Assembly: GCA_951230915.1 (NCBI GenBank)
Contig: OX579635.1
Coordinates: 744,001-808,000, forward strand
DNA from: Antitrichia curtipendula
Lineage: Eukaryota; Streptophyta; Bryopsida; Hypnales; Leucodontaceae
Length of the DNA stretch: 64,000 bases
Direction: 5' to 3'
Shown here: positions 25,001-38,520 of the stretch, in pieces
How the letters are laid out: every line of letters starts with the position of its first letter
Position numbering within the stretch: position 1 is the first letter of the stretch
Made by a program: the position numbers and the translations under genes
The notes under the pieces: generated by a model
The model's database searches: none
The model's input: only the letters and a program-made list of their open reading frames with translations
Told to the model about the DNA's origin: nothing

Positions 25001-28000
25001 ATTTCGGGTCTAGGCGACCGTAGGTAGAGGTCGCCCTCTTGTCTTGGGCGACCTCGGGTGGGTGTGGGTTTACTTCATGTCTCAAAATTGGTCGAATGTT
25101 GTGTTGAAGGAGCGATTTGGGGTCTAGGCGACCGCAGGTAGAGGGCGACCTCTTGTCTTGGGCGACCTCGGGTGGGTGTGGGTTTACTTCATGTCTCAAA
25201 ATTGGTCGAAAGTTGTGTTGAAGGAGCGATTTGGGGTCTACGCGACCGCAGGTAGAGGTGGCCCTCTTGTCTTGGGCGACCTCGGGTGGGTGTGGGTTTA
25301 CTTCATGTCTCAAAATTGGTCGAATGTTGTGTTGAAGGAGCGATTTGGGGTCTAGGCGACAGCAGGTAGAGGGCGACCTCTGGTCTTGGGCGACCTCGCG
25401 TGGGTGTGGATTTACTTCATGTCTCAAAATTGGTCGAATGTTGTGTTGAAGGACCGATTTTGGGTCTAGGCGACCACAGGTAGAGGTCGCCCTCTTGTCT
25501 TGGGCGACCTCGGGTGGGTGTGGGTTTACTTCATGTCTCAAAATTGGTCGAATTTTGTGTTGAAGGAGCGATTTAAGGTCTAGGCGACCGCAGGTAGAGG
25601 TTGCCATCTTGTCTTGGGCGACCTCGGGTGGGTGTGGGTTTACTTCATGTCTCAAAATTGGTCGAATGTTGTGTTGAAGGAGCGATTTCGGGTCTAGGGG
25701 ACCGTAGGTAGAGGTCGCCCTCTTGTCTTGGGCGACCTCAGGAGGGTGTGGGTTTACTTCATGTCTCAAAATTGGTCGAATGTTGTGTTGAAGGAGCGAT
25801 TTGGGGTCTAGGCGACCGCAGGTAGAGGTTGCCATCTTGTCTTGGGCGACCTCGGGTGGGTGTGGGTTTACTTCATGTCTCAAAATTGGTCGAATGTTGT
25901 GTTGAAGGAGCGATTTTGGGTCTAGGCGACCGCAGGAAGAGGGCGACCTCTGGTCTTGGGCGACCTCAGGAGGGTGTGGGTTTACTTCATGTCTCAAAAT
26001 TGGTCGAATGTTGTGTTGAAGGAGCGATTTTGGGTCTAGGCGACCACAGGTAGAGGTCGCCCTCTTGTCTTGGGCGACCTCGGGTGGGTGTGGGTTTACT
26101 TCATGTCTCAAAATTGGTCGAATTTTGTGTTGAAGGAGCGATTTGGGGTCTAGGCGACCACAGGTAGAGGTTGCCATCTTGTCTTGGGCGACCTCGGGTG
26201 GGTGTGGGTTTACTTCATGTCTCAAAATTGGTCGAATGTTGTGTTGAAGGAGCGATTTCGGGTCTAGGCGACCGCAGGTAGAGGGCGACCTCTGATCTTG
26301 GGCGACCTCGGGTGGGTGTGGATTTACTTCATGTCTCAAAATTGGTCGAATGTTGTGTTGAAGGAGCGATTTTGGGTCTAGGCGACCACAGGTAGAGGTC
26401 GCCCTCTTGTCTTGGGCGACCTCGGGTGGGTGTGGGTTTACTTCATGTCTCAAAATTGGTCGAATTTTGTGTTGAAGGAGCGATTTAAGGTCTAGGCGAC
26501 CGCAGGTAGAGGTTGCCATCTTGTCTTGGGCGACCTCGGGTGGGTGTGGGTTTACTTCATGTCTCAAAATTGGTCGAATGTTGTGTTGAAGGAGCGATTT
26601 CATGTCAGGGCGACCTCTTGTCTTGGGCGACCTCAAGTGGATGTGGGTTTACTTCATGTCTCAAAATTGGTCGAATGTTGTGTTGAAGGAGCGATTTGGG
26701 GTCTAAGCGACCGCAGGTAGAGGTCGCCCTCTTGTCTTGGGCGACCTCGGGTGGGTGTGGGTTTACTTCATGTCTCAAAATTGGTCGAATGTTGTGTTGA
26801 AGGAGCGATTTCGGGTCTAGGCGACCGCAGGTAGAGGTGGCCCTCTTGTCTTCGGCGACCTCGGGTGGGTGTGGATTTACTTCATGTCTCAAAATTGGTC
26901 GAATGTTGTGTTGAAGGAGCGATTTCGGGTCTAGGCGACCGCAAGTTGAGGGCGACCTCTTGTCTTAGGCGACCTCGGGTGGGTGTGGGTTTACTTCATG
27001 TCTCAAAATTGGTCGAATGTTGTGTTGAAGGAGCGACCTTGGGTCTAGGCGACCGCACGTAGAGGTGGCCCTCTTGTCATGGGCAACCTCGGGTGGATGT
27101 GGGTTTACTTCGTGTCTCAAAATTGGTCGAATGTTGTGTTGAAGGAGCGATTTGGGGTCTAGGCGACCGTAGATAGAGGGCGCCCTCTTGTCTTAGGCGA
27201 CCTCGGGTGGGTGTGGGTTTACTTCATGTCTCAAAATTGGTCGAAAGTTGTGTTGAAGGAGCGATTTTGGGTCTAGGCGACCGCAGGTAGAGGTGGCCCT
27301 CTTGTCTTGGGCGACCTCGGGTGGGTGTGGGTTTACTTCATGTCTCAAAATTGGTCGAATGTTGTGTTGAAGGAGCGTTTTTGGGTCTAGGCGACCGCAG
27401 GTAGAGGTTGCCATTTTGTCTTGGGCGACCTCGGGTGGGTGTGGGTTTATTTCATGTCTCAAAATTGGTCGAATGTTGTGTTGAAGGAGCGATTTGGGGT
27501 CTAGGCGACCGTAGATAGAGGGCGCCCTCTTGTCTTAGGCGACCTCGGGTGGGTGTGGGTTTACTTCATGTCTCAGAATTAGTCGAAAGTTGTGTTGAAG
27601 GAGCGATTTCGGGTCTAGGCGACCGCAGGTAGAGGTGGCCGTCTTGTCTTGGGCGACCTCGGGTGGGTGTGGATTTACTTCATGTCTCAAAATTGGTCGA
27701 ATGTTGTGTTGAAGGAGCGATTTTGGGTCTAGGCGACCGCAGGTAGAGGTCGCCCTCTTGTCTTGGGCGACCTCGGGTGGGTGTGGGTTTACATCATGTC
27801 TCAAAATTGGTCGAAAGTTGTGTTGAAAGAGCGATATCGGGTCTAGGCGACCGCAGGTAGAGGGCCACCTCTTGTCTTGGGCGACCTCGGGTGGGTGTGG
27901 GTTTACTTCATGTCTCAAAATTGGTCGAATGTTGTGTTGAAGGAGCGACCTTGGGTCTAGGCGACCGCACGTAGAGGTGGCCCTCTTGTCTTGGGCGACC

Positions 28001-31000
28001 TCGGGTGGGTGTGGGTTTACTTCATGTCTCAAAATTGGTCGAATGTTGTGTTGAAGGAGCGATTTTGGGTCTAGGCGACCGCAGGTAGAGGGCGACCTCT
28101 TGTCTTGGGCGACCTCGGGTGGGTGTGGGTTTACTTCATGTCTCAAAATTGGTCGAATGTTGTGTTGAAGGAGCGATTTCGGGTCTAGGCGACCGCAGGT
28201 AGGGGTCGCCCTCTTGTCTTGGGCGACCTCGGGTCGGTGTGGGTTTATTTCATGTCTCAAAATTGGTCGAATGTTGTGTTGAAGGAGCGATTTGGGGTCT
28301 AGGAGACCGTAGGTAGAGGGCGACCTCTTGTCTTAGGCGACCTCGGGTGGGTGTGGGTTTACTTCATGTCTCAAAATTGGTCCAATGTTGTATTGAAGGA
28401 GCGATTTCGGGTCTACGCGACCGCAGGTAGGGGTCGCCCTCTTGTCTTGGGCGACCTCGGGTGGGTGTGGGTTTATTTCATGTCTCAAAATTGGTCGAAT
28501 GTTGTGTTGAAGGAGCGATTTGGGGTCTAAGCGACCGCAGGTAGAGGGCGACCTCTTGTTTTGGGCGACCTCAGGAGGGTGTGGGTTTACTTCATGTCTC
28601 AAAATTGGTCGAATGTTGTGTTGAAGGAGCGATTTGGGGTCTAGGCGACCGCAGGTAGAGGTTGCCATCTTGTCTTGGGCGACCTCGGGTGGGTGTGGGT
28701 TTACTTCATGTCTCAAAATTGGTCGAATGTTGTGTTGAAGGAGCGATTTCGGGTCTAGGGGACCGTAGGTAGAGGTCGCCCTCTTGTCTTGGGCGACCTC
28801 AGGAGGGTGTGGGTTTACTTCATGTCTCAAAATTGGTCGAATGTTGTGTTGAAGGAGCGATTTGGGGTCTAGGCGACCGCAGGTAGAGGTTGCCATCTTG
28901 TCTTGGGCGACCTCGGGTGGGTGTGGGTTTACTTCATGTCTCAAAATTGGTCGAATGTTGTGTTGAAGGAGCGATTTTGGGTCTAGGCGACCGCAGGTAG
29001 AGGGCGACCTCTGGTCTTGGGCGACCTCAGGAGGGTGTGGGTTTACTTCATGTCTCAAAATTGGTCGAATGTTGTGTTGAAGGAGCGATTTTGGGTCTAG
29101 GCGACCACAGGTAGAGGTCGCCCTCTTGTCTTGGGCGACCTCGGGTGGGTGTGGGTTTACTTCATGTCTCAAAATTGGTCGAATTTTGTGTTGAAGGAGC
29201 GATTTGGGGTCTAGGCGACCACAGGTAGAGGTTGCCATCTTGTCTTGGGCGACCTCGGGTGGGTGTGGGTTTACTTCATGTCTCAAAATTGGTCGAATGT
29301 TGTGTTGAAGGAGCGATTTCGGGTCTAGGCGACCGCAGGTAGAGGGCGACCTCTGATCTTGGGCGACCTCGGGTGGGTGTGGATTTACTTCATGTCTCAA
29401 AATTGGTCGAATGTTGTGTTGAAGGAGCGATTTTGGGTCTAGGCGACCACAGGTAGAGGTCGCCCTCTTGTCTTGGGCGACCTCGGGTGGGTGTGGGTTT
29501 ACTTCATGTCTCAAAATTGGTCGAATTTTGTGTTGAAGGAGCGATTTAAGGTCTAGGCGACCGCAGGTAGAGGTTGCCATCTTGTCTTGGGCGACCTCGG
29601 GTGGGTGTGGGTTTACTTCATGTCTCAAAATTGGTCGAATGTTGTGTTGAAGGAGCGATTTCATGTCAGGGCGACCTCTTGTCTTGGGCGACCTCAAGTG
29701 GATGTGGGTTTACTTCATGTCTCAAAATTGGTCGAATGTTGTGTTGAAGGAGCGATTTGGGGTCTAAGCGACCGCAGGTAGAGGTCGCCCTCTTGTCTTG
29801 GGCGACCTCGGGTGGGTGTGGGTTTACTTCATGTCTCAAAATTGGTCGAATGTTGTGTTGAAGGAGCGATTTCGGGTCTAGGCGACCGCAGGTAGAGGTG
29901 GCCCTCTTGTCTTGGGCGACCTCGGGTGGGTGTGGATTTACTTCATGTCTCAAAATTGGTCGAATGTTGTGTTGAAGGAGCGATTTCGGGTCTAGGCGAC
30001 CGCAAGTTGAGGGCGACCTCTTGTCTTAGGCGACCTCGGGTGGGTGTGGGTTTACTTCATGTCTCAAAATTGGTCGAATGTTGTGTTGAAGGAGCGACCT
30101 TGGGTCTAGGCGACCGCACGTAGAGGTGGCCCTCTTGTCATGGGCAACCTCGGGTGGATGTGGGTTTACTTCGTGTCTCAAAATTGGTCGAATGTTGTGT
30201 TGAAGGAGCGACCTTGGGTCTAGGCGACCGCACGTAGAGGTGGCCCTCTTGTCATGGGCAACCTCGGGTGGATGTGGGTTTACTTCGTGTCTCAAAATTG
30301 GTCGAATGTTGTGTTGAAGGAGCGATTTGGGGTCCAGGCGACCGTAGATAGAGGGCGCCCTCTTGTCCTAGGCGACCTCGGGTGGGTGTGGGTTTACTTC
30401 ATGTCTCAAAATTGGTCGAAAGTTGTGTTGAAGGAGCGATTTCGGGTCTAGGCGACCGCAGGTAGAGGTGGCCCTCTTGTCTTGGGCGACCTCGGGTGGG
30501 TGTGGGTTTACTTCATGTCTCAAAATTGGTCGAATGTTGTGTTGAAGGAGCGTTTTTGGGTCTAGGCGACCGCAGGTAGAGGTTGCCATTTTGTCTTGGG
30601 CGACCTCGGGTGGGTGTGGGTTTATTTCATGTCTCAAAATTGGTCGAATGTTGTGTTGAAGGAGCGATTTGGGGTCTACGCGACCGTAGATAGAGGGCGC
30701 CCTCTTGTCTTAGGCGACCTCGGGTGGGTGTGGGTTTACTTCATGTCTCAAAATTGGTCGAAAGTTGTGTTGAAGGAGCGATTTCGGGTCTAGGCGACCG
30801 CAGGTAGAGGTGGCCCTCTTGTCTTGGGCGACCTCGGGTGGGTGTGGATTTACTTCATGTCTCAAAATTGGTCGAATGTTGTGTTGAAGGAGCGATTTTG
30901 GGTCTAGGCGACCACAGGTAGAGGTCGCCCTCTTGTCTTGGGCGACCTCGGGTGGGTGTGGGTTTACTTCATGTCTCAAAATTGGTCGAAAGTTGTGTTG

Positions 31001-33149
31001 AAAGAGCGATATCGGGTCTAGGCGACCGCAGGTAGAGGGCCACCTCTTGTCTTGGGCGACCTCGGGTGGGTGTGGGTTTACTTCATGTCTCAAAATTGGT
31101 CGAATGTTGTGTTGAAGGAGCGACCTTGGGTCTAGGCGACCGCACGTAGAGGTGGCCCTCTTGTCTTGGGCGACCTCGGGTGGGTGTGGGTTTACTTCAT
31201 GTCTCAAAATTGGTCGAAAGTTGTGTTGAAGGAGCGATTTCGGGTCTAGGCGACCGCAGGTAGAGGTGGCCCTCTTGTCTTGGGCGACCTCGGGTGGGTG
31301 TGGGTTTACTTCATGTCTCAAAATTGGTCGAATGTTGTGTTGAAGGAGCGACCTTGGGTCTAGGCGACCGCACGTAGAGGTGGCCCTCTTGTCTTGGGTG
31401 ACCTCGGTTGGGTGTGGGTTTACTTCATGTCTCAAAATTGGTCGAATGTTGTGTTGAAGGAGCGATTTGGGGTCTAGGCGACCGTAGGTAGAGGGCGCCC
31501 TCTTGTCTTAGGCAACCTCGGGTGGGTGTGGGTTTACTTCATGTCTCAAAATTGGTCGAATGTTGTGTTGAAGGAGCGATTTCGGGTCTAGGCGACCGCA
31601 GGTAGAGGGCGACCTCTTGTCTTGGGCGACCTCGGGTGGGTGTGGGTTTACTTCATGTCTCAAAATTGGTCGAATGTTGTGTTGAAGGAGCGATTTTGGG
31701 TCTAGGCGACCGCAGGTAGAGGTCGCCCCCTTGTCTCGGGCGACCTCGGGTGGGTGTGGGTTTACTTCATGTCTCAAAATTGGTCGAATGTTGTGTTGAA
31801 GGAGCGATTTTGGGTCTCGGCGACCGCAGGTAGGGGTCGCCCTCTTGTCTTGGGCGACCTCGGGTCGGTGTGGGTTTATTTCATGTCTTAAAATTGGTCG
31901 AATGTTGTGTTGAAGGAGCGATTTGGGGTCTAGGAGACTGTAGGTAGAGGGCGCCCTCTTGTCTTAGGCGACCTCGGGTGGGTGTGGGTTTACTTCATGT
32001 CTCAAAATTGGTCCAATGTTGTATTGAAGGAGCGATTTCGGGTCTACGCGACCGCAGGTAGGGGTCGCCCTCTTGTCTTGGGCGACCTCGGGTGGGTGTG
32101 GGTTTATTTCATGTCTCAAAATTGGTCGAATGTTGTGTTGAAGGAGCGATTTGGGGTCTAAGCGACCGCAGGTAGAGGGCGACCTCTTGTTTTGGGCGAC
32201 CTCGGGTGGGTGTGGGTTTACTTCATGTCTCAAAATTGGTCGAATGTTGTGTTGAAGGAGCGACCTTGGGTCTAGGCGATCGTAGGTAGAGGGCGCCCTC
32301 TTGTCTTAGGCGACCTCGGGTGGGTGTGGGTTTACTTCATGTCTCAAAATTGGTCGAATGTTGTGTTGAAGGAGCGATTTCAGGTCTACGCGACCGCAGG
32401 TAGAGGTGGCCCTCTTGTCTTGGGCGACCTTGGGTGGGTGTGGGTTTACTTCATGTCTCAAAATTGGTCGAAAGTTGTGTTGAAGGAGCGATTTGGGGTC
32501 TAGGCGATCGTAGGTAGAGGGCGCCCTCTTGTCTTAGGCGACCTCGGGTGGGTGTGGGTTTACTTCATGTCTCAAAATTGGTCGAATGTTGTGTTGAAGG
32601 AGCGATTTCGGGTCTACGCGACCGCAGGTAGAGGTGGCCCTCTTGTCTTGGGCGACCTTGGGTGGGTGTGGGTTTACTTCATGTCTCAAAATTGGTCAAC
32701 AGTTGTGTTGAAGGAGCGATTTCGGGTCTACGCGACCGCAGTTAGAGGTGGCCCTCTTGTCTTCGGCGACCTCGGGTGGGTGTGGATTTACTTCATGTCT
32801 CAAAATTGGTCGAATGTTGTGTTGAAGGAGCGATTTCGGGTCTAGGCGACCACAGGTAGAGGTCGCCCTCTTGTCTTGGGCGACCTCGGGTGGGTGTGGG
32901 TTTACTTCATGTCTCAAAATTGGTCGAATTTTGTGTTGAAGGAGCGATTTGGGGTCTAAGCGACCGCAGGTAGAGGGCGACCTCTTGTCTTGGGCGACCT
33001 CGGGTGGGTGTGGGTTTACTTCATGTCTCAAAATTGGTCGAATGTTGTGTTGAAGGAGCGATTTGGGGTCTAGGCGACCGGAGGTAGAGGGCGACCTCTT
33101 GTCTTGGGCGACCTCGGGTGGGTGTGGGTTTACTTCATGTCTCAAAATT

Positions 33150-36100
33150 GGTCGAAAGTTGTGTTGAAGGAGCGATTTGGGGTCTAGGCGACCGTAGGTA
33201 GAGGGCGCCCTCTTGTCTTAGGCGACCTCGGGTGGGTGTGGGTTTACTTCATGTCTCAAAATTGGTCCAATGTTGTATTGAAGGAGCGATTTCGGGTCTA
33301 CGCGACCGCAGGTTGGGGTGGCCCTCTTGTCTTGGGCGACCTCGGGTGGGTGTGGGTTTATTTCATGTCTCAAAATTGGTCGAATGTTGTGTTGAAGGAG
33401 CGATTTGGGGTCTAGGCGACCGCAGGTAGAGGGCGACCTCTTGTCTTGGGCGACCTCGGGTGGGTGTGGGTTTACTTCATGTCTCAAAATTGGTCGAATG
33501 TTGTGTTGAAGGAGCGATTTCGGGTCTAGGCGACCGCAAGTAGATGGCGACCTCTTGTCTTGGGTGACCTCGGGTGGGTGTGGGTTTACTTCATGTCTCA
33601 AAATTGGTCGAATGTTGTGTTGAAGGAGCGATTTGGGGTCTAGGCGACCGTAGGTAGAGGGCGCCCTCTTGTCTTAGGCGACCTCGGGTGGGTGTGGGTT
33701 TACTTCATGTCTCAAAATTGGTCGAATGTTGTGTTGAAGGAGCGATTTCGGGTCTAGGCGACCGCAGGTAGAGGGCGACCTCTTGTCTTGGGCGACCTCG
33801 GGTGGGTGTGGGTTTACTTCATGTCTCAAAATTGGTCGAAAGTTGTGTTGAAGGAGCGATTTCGGGTCTAGGCGACCGCAGGTAGAGGTCGCCCTCTTGT
33901 CTTAGGCGACCTCAAGTGGATGTGGATTTACTTCATGTCTCAAAATTGGTCGAATGTTGTGTTCAAGGAGCGATTTCGGGTCTAGGCGACCACAGGTAGA
34001 GGTCGCCCTCTTGTCTTGGGCGACCTCGGGTGGGTGTGGGTTTACTTCATGTCTCAAAATTGGTCGAATGTTGTGTTGAAGGAGCGATTTGGGGTCTAGG
34101 CGACCGGAGGTAGAGGGCGACCTCTTGTCTTGGGCGACCTCGGGTGGGTGTGGGTTTACTTCATGTCTCAAAATTGGTCGAATGTTGTGTTGAAGGAGCG
34201 ATTTGGGGTCTAAGCGACCGCAGGTAGAGGGCGACCTCTTGTCTTGGGCGACCTCGGGAGGGTGTGGGTTTACTTCATGTCTCAAAATTGGTCGAATGTT
34301 GTGTTGAAGGAGCGATTTCGGGTCTAGGCGACCGCAAGTAGATGGCGACCTCTTGTCTTGGGTGACCTCGGGTGGGTGTGGGTTTACTTCATGTCTCAAA
34401 ATTGGTCGAATGTTGTGTTGAAGGAGCGATTTGGGGTCTAGGCGACCGTAGGTAGAGGGCGCCCTCTTGTCTTAGGCGACCTCGGGTGGGTGTGGGTTTA
34501 CTTCATGTCTCAAAATTGGTCGAATGTTGTGTTGAAGGAGCGATTTGGGGTCTAGGCGACCGCAGGTAGAGGGCGACCTCTTGTCTTGGGCGACCTCGGG
34601 TGGGTGTGGGTTTACTTCATGTCTCAAAATTGGTCGAAAGTTGTGTTGAAGGAGCGATTTCGGGTCTAGGCGACCGCAGGTAGAGGTCGCCCTCTTGTCT
34701 TGGGCGACCTCAAGTGGATGTGGGTTTACTTCATGTCTCAAAATTGGTCGAATGTTGTGTTGAAGGAGCGATTTCGGGTCTAGGCGACCACAGGTAGAGG
34801 TCGCCCTCTTGTCTTGGGCGACCTCGGGTGGGTGTGGGTTTACTTCATGTCTCAAAATTGGTCGAATTTTGTGTTGAAGGAGCGATTTGGGGTCTAAGCG
34901 ACCGCAGGTAGAGGGCGACCTCTTGTCTTGGGCGACCTCGGGTGGGTGTGGGTTTACTTCATGTCTCAAAATTGGTCGAATTTTGTGTTGAAGGAGCGAT
35001 TTGGGGTCTAGGCGACCGGAGGTAGAGGGCGACCTCTTGTCTTGGGCGACCTCGGGTGGGTGTGGGTTTACTTCATGTCTCAAAATTGGTCGAAAGTTGT
35101 GTTGAAGGAGCGATTTGGGGTCTAGGCGACCGTAGGTAGAGGGCGCCCTCTTGTCTTAGGCGACCTCGGGTGGGTGTGGGTTTACTTCATGTCTCAAAAT
35201 TGGTCGAATGTTGTGTTGAAGGAGCGATTTCGGGTCTACGCGACCGCAGGTAGAGGTGGCCCTCTTGTCTTCGGCGACCTCGGGTGGGTGTGGATTTACT
35301 TCATGTCTCAAAATTGGTCGAATGTTGTGTTCAAGGAGCGATTTCGGGTCTAGGCGACCACAGGTAGAGGTCGCCCTCTTGTCTTGGGCGACCTCGGGTG
35401 GGTGTGGGTTTACTTCATGTCTCAAAATTGGTCGAATGTTGTGTTGAAGGAGCGATTTCGGGTCTAGGCGACCGCAAGTAGAAGGCGACCTCTTGTCTTG
35501 GGTGACTTCGGGTGGGTGTGGGTTTACTTCATGTCTCAAAATTGGTCGAATGTTGTGTTGAAGGAGCGATTTGGGGTCTAAGCGACCGCAGGTAGAGGGC
35601 GACCTCTTGTCTTGGGCGACCTCGGGTGGGTGTGGGTTTACTTCATGTCTCAAAATTGGTCGAATGTTGTGTTGAAGGAGCGATTTGGGGTCTAAGCGAC
35701 CGCAGGTAGAGGGCGACCTCTTGTCTTGGGCGACCTCGGGTGGGTGTGGGTTTACTTCATGTCTCAAAATTGGTCGAATGTTGTGTTGAAGGAGCGATTT
35801 CGGGTCTAGGCGACCGCAAGTAGATGGCGACCTCTTGTCTTGGGTGACCTCGGGTGGGTGTGGGTTTACTTCATGTCTCAAAATTGGTCGAATGTTGTGT
35901 TGAAGGAGCGATTTGGGGTCTAGGCGACCGTCGGTAGACGGCGCCCTCTTGTCTTAGGCGACCTCGGGTGGGTGTGGGTTTACTTCATGTCTCAAAATTG
36001 GTCGAATGTTGTGTTGAAGGAGCGATTTCGGGTCTAGGCGACCGCAGGTAGAGGGCGACCTCTTGTCTTGGGCGACCTCGGGTGGGTGTGGGTTTACTTC

Positions 36101-38520
36101 ATGTCTCAAAATTGGTCGAAAGTTGTGTTGAAGGAGCGATTTCGGGTCTAGGCGACCGCAGGTAGAGGTCGCCCTCTTGTCTTGGGCGACCTCAAGTGGA
36201 TGTGGGTTTACTTCATGTCTCAAAATTGGTCCAATGTTGTATTGAAGGAGCGATTTCGGGTCTACGCGACCGCAGGTTGGGGTGGCCCTCTTGTCTTGGG
36301 CGACCTCGGGTGGGTGTGGGTTTATTTCATGTCTCAAAATTGGTCGAATGTTGTGTTGAAGGAGCGATTTGGGGTCTAGGCGACCGCAGGTAGAGGGCGA
36401 CCTCTTGTCTTGGGCGACCTCGGGTGGGTGTGGGTTTACTTCATGTCTCAAAATTGGTCGAATGTTGTGTTGAAGGAGCGATTTCGGGTCTAGGCGACCG
36501 CAAGTAGATGGCGACCTCTTGTCTTGGGTGACCTCGGGTGGGTGTGGGTTTACTTCATGTCTCAAAATTGGTCGAATGTTGTGTTGAAGGAGCGATTTGG
36601 GGTCTAGGCGACCGTAGGTAGAGGGCGCCCTCTTGTCTTAGGCGACCTCGGGTGGGTGTGGGTTTACTTCATGTCTCAAAATTGGTCCAATGTTGTATTG
36701 AAGGAGCGATTTCGGGTCTACGCGACCGCAGGTTGGGGTGGCCCTCTTGTCTTGGGCGACCTCGGGTGGGTGTGGGTTTATTTCATGTCTCAAAATTGGT
36801 CGAATGTTGTGTTGAAGGAGCGATTTGGGGTCTAGGCGACCGCAGGTAGAGGGCGACCTCTTGTCTTGGGCGACCTCGGGTGGGTGTGGGTTTACTTCAT
36901 GTCTCAAAATTGGTCGAATGTTGTGTTGAAGGAGCGATTTCGGGTCTAGGCGACCGCAAGTAGATGGCGACCTCTTGTCTTGGGTGACCTCGGGTGGGTG
37001 TGGGTTTACTTCATGTCTCAAAATTGGTCGAATGTTGTGTTGAAGGAGCGATTTGGGGTCTAGGCGACCGTAGGTAGAGGGCGCCCTCTTGTCTTAGGCG
37101 ACCTCGGGTGGGTGTGGGTTTACTTCATGTCTCAAAATTGGTCGAATGTTGTGTTGAAGGAGCGATTTCGGGTCTAGGCGACCGCAGGTAGAGGGCGACC
37201 TCTTGTCTTGGGCGACCTCGGGTGGGTGTGGGTTTACTTCATGTCTCAAAATTGGTCGAAAGTTGTGTTGAAGGAGCGATTTCGGGTCTAGGCGACCGCA
37301 GGTAGAGGTCGCCCTCTTGTCTTAGGCGACCTCAAGTGGATGTGGATTTACTTCATGTCTCAAAATTGGTCGAATGTTGTGTTCAAGGAGCGATTTCGGG
37401 TCTAGGCGACCACAGGTAGAGGTCGCCCTCTTGTCTTGGGCGACCTCGGGTGGGTGTGGGTTTACTTCATGTCTCAAAATTGGTCGAATGTTGTGTTGAA
37501 GGAGCGATTTGGGGTCTAGGCGACCGGAGGTAGAGGGCGACCTCTTGTCTTGGGCGACCTCGGGTGGGTGTGGGTTTACTTCATGTCTCAAAATTGGTCG
37601 AATGTTGTGTTGAAGGAGCGATTTGGGGTCTAAGCGACCGCAGGTAGAGGGCGACCTCTTGTCTTGGGCGACCTCGGGAGGGTGTGGGTTTACTTCATGT
37701 CTCAAAATTGGTCGAATGTTGTGTTGAAGGAGCGATTTCGGGTCTAGGCGACCGCAAGTAGATGGCGACCTCTTGTCTTGGGTGACCTCGGGTGGGTGTG
37801 GGTTTACTTCATGTCTCAAAATTGGTCGAATGTTGTGTTGAAGGAGCGATTTGGGGTCTAGGCGACCGCAGGTAGAGGGCGCCCTCTTGTCTTAGGCGAC
37901 CTCGGGTGGATGTGGGTTTACTTCATGTCTCAAAATTGGTCGAATGTTGTGTTGAAGGAGCGATTTCGGGTCTAGGCGACCGCAGGTAGAGGGCGACCTC
38001 TTGTCTTGGGCGACCTCGGGTGGGTGTGGGTTTACTTCATGTCTCAAAATTGGTCGAAAGTTGTGTTGAAGGAGCGATTTCGGGTCTAGGCGACCGCAGG
38101 TAGAGGTCGCCCTCTTGTCTTGGGCGACCTCAAGTGGATGTGGGTTTACTTCATGTCTCAAAATTGGTCGAATGTTGTGTTGAAGGAGCGATTTCGGGTC
38201 TAGGCGACCACAGGTAGAGGTCGCCCTCTTGTCTTGGGCGACCTCGGGTGGGTGTGGGTTTACTTCATGTCTCAAAATTGGTCGAATTTTGTGTTGAAGG
38301 AGCGATTTGGGGTCTAAGCGACCGCAGGTAGAGGGCGACCTCTTGTCTTGGGCGACCTCGGGTGGGTGTGGGTTTACTTCATGTCTCAAAATTGGTCGAA
38401 TGTTGTGTTGAAGGAGCGATTTGGGGTCTAGGCGACCGGAGGTAGAGGGCGACCTCTTGTCTTGGGCGACCTCGGGTGGGTGTGGGTTTACTTCATGTCT
38501 CAAAATTGGTCGAAAGTTGT
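33150..38520. repeat. Higher-order duplication, 3,420-bp shift (30 full monomers)
   Basis: About 33,150-35,100 and 36,570-38,520 share variant order at an offset of exactly 30 x 114 bp. Diagnostic shared variants are GGTCCAATGTTGTATTGAAG with GCAGGTTGGGGTGGCC, GCAAGTAGATGGCGACC, and TGTTCAAGGAGCG. Part of the leading marker block occurs a third time at about 36,180-36,570. No 97-bp monomer lies in this right-hand portion of the array. Confidence 0.75.
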
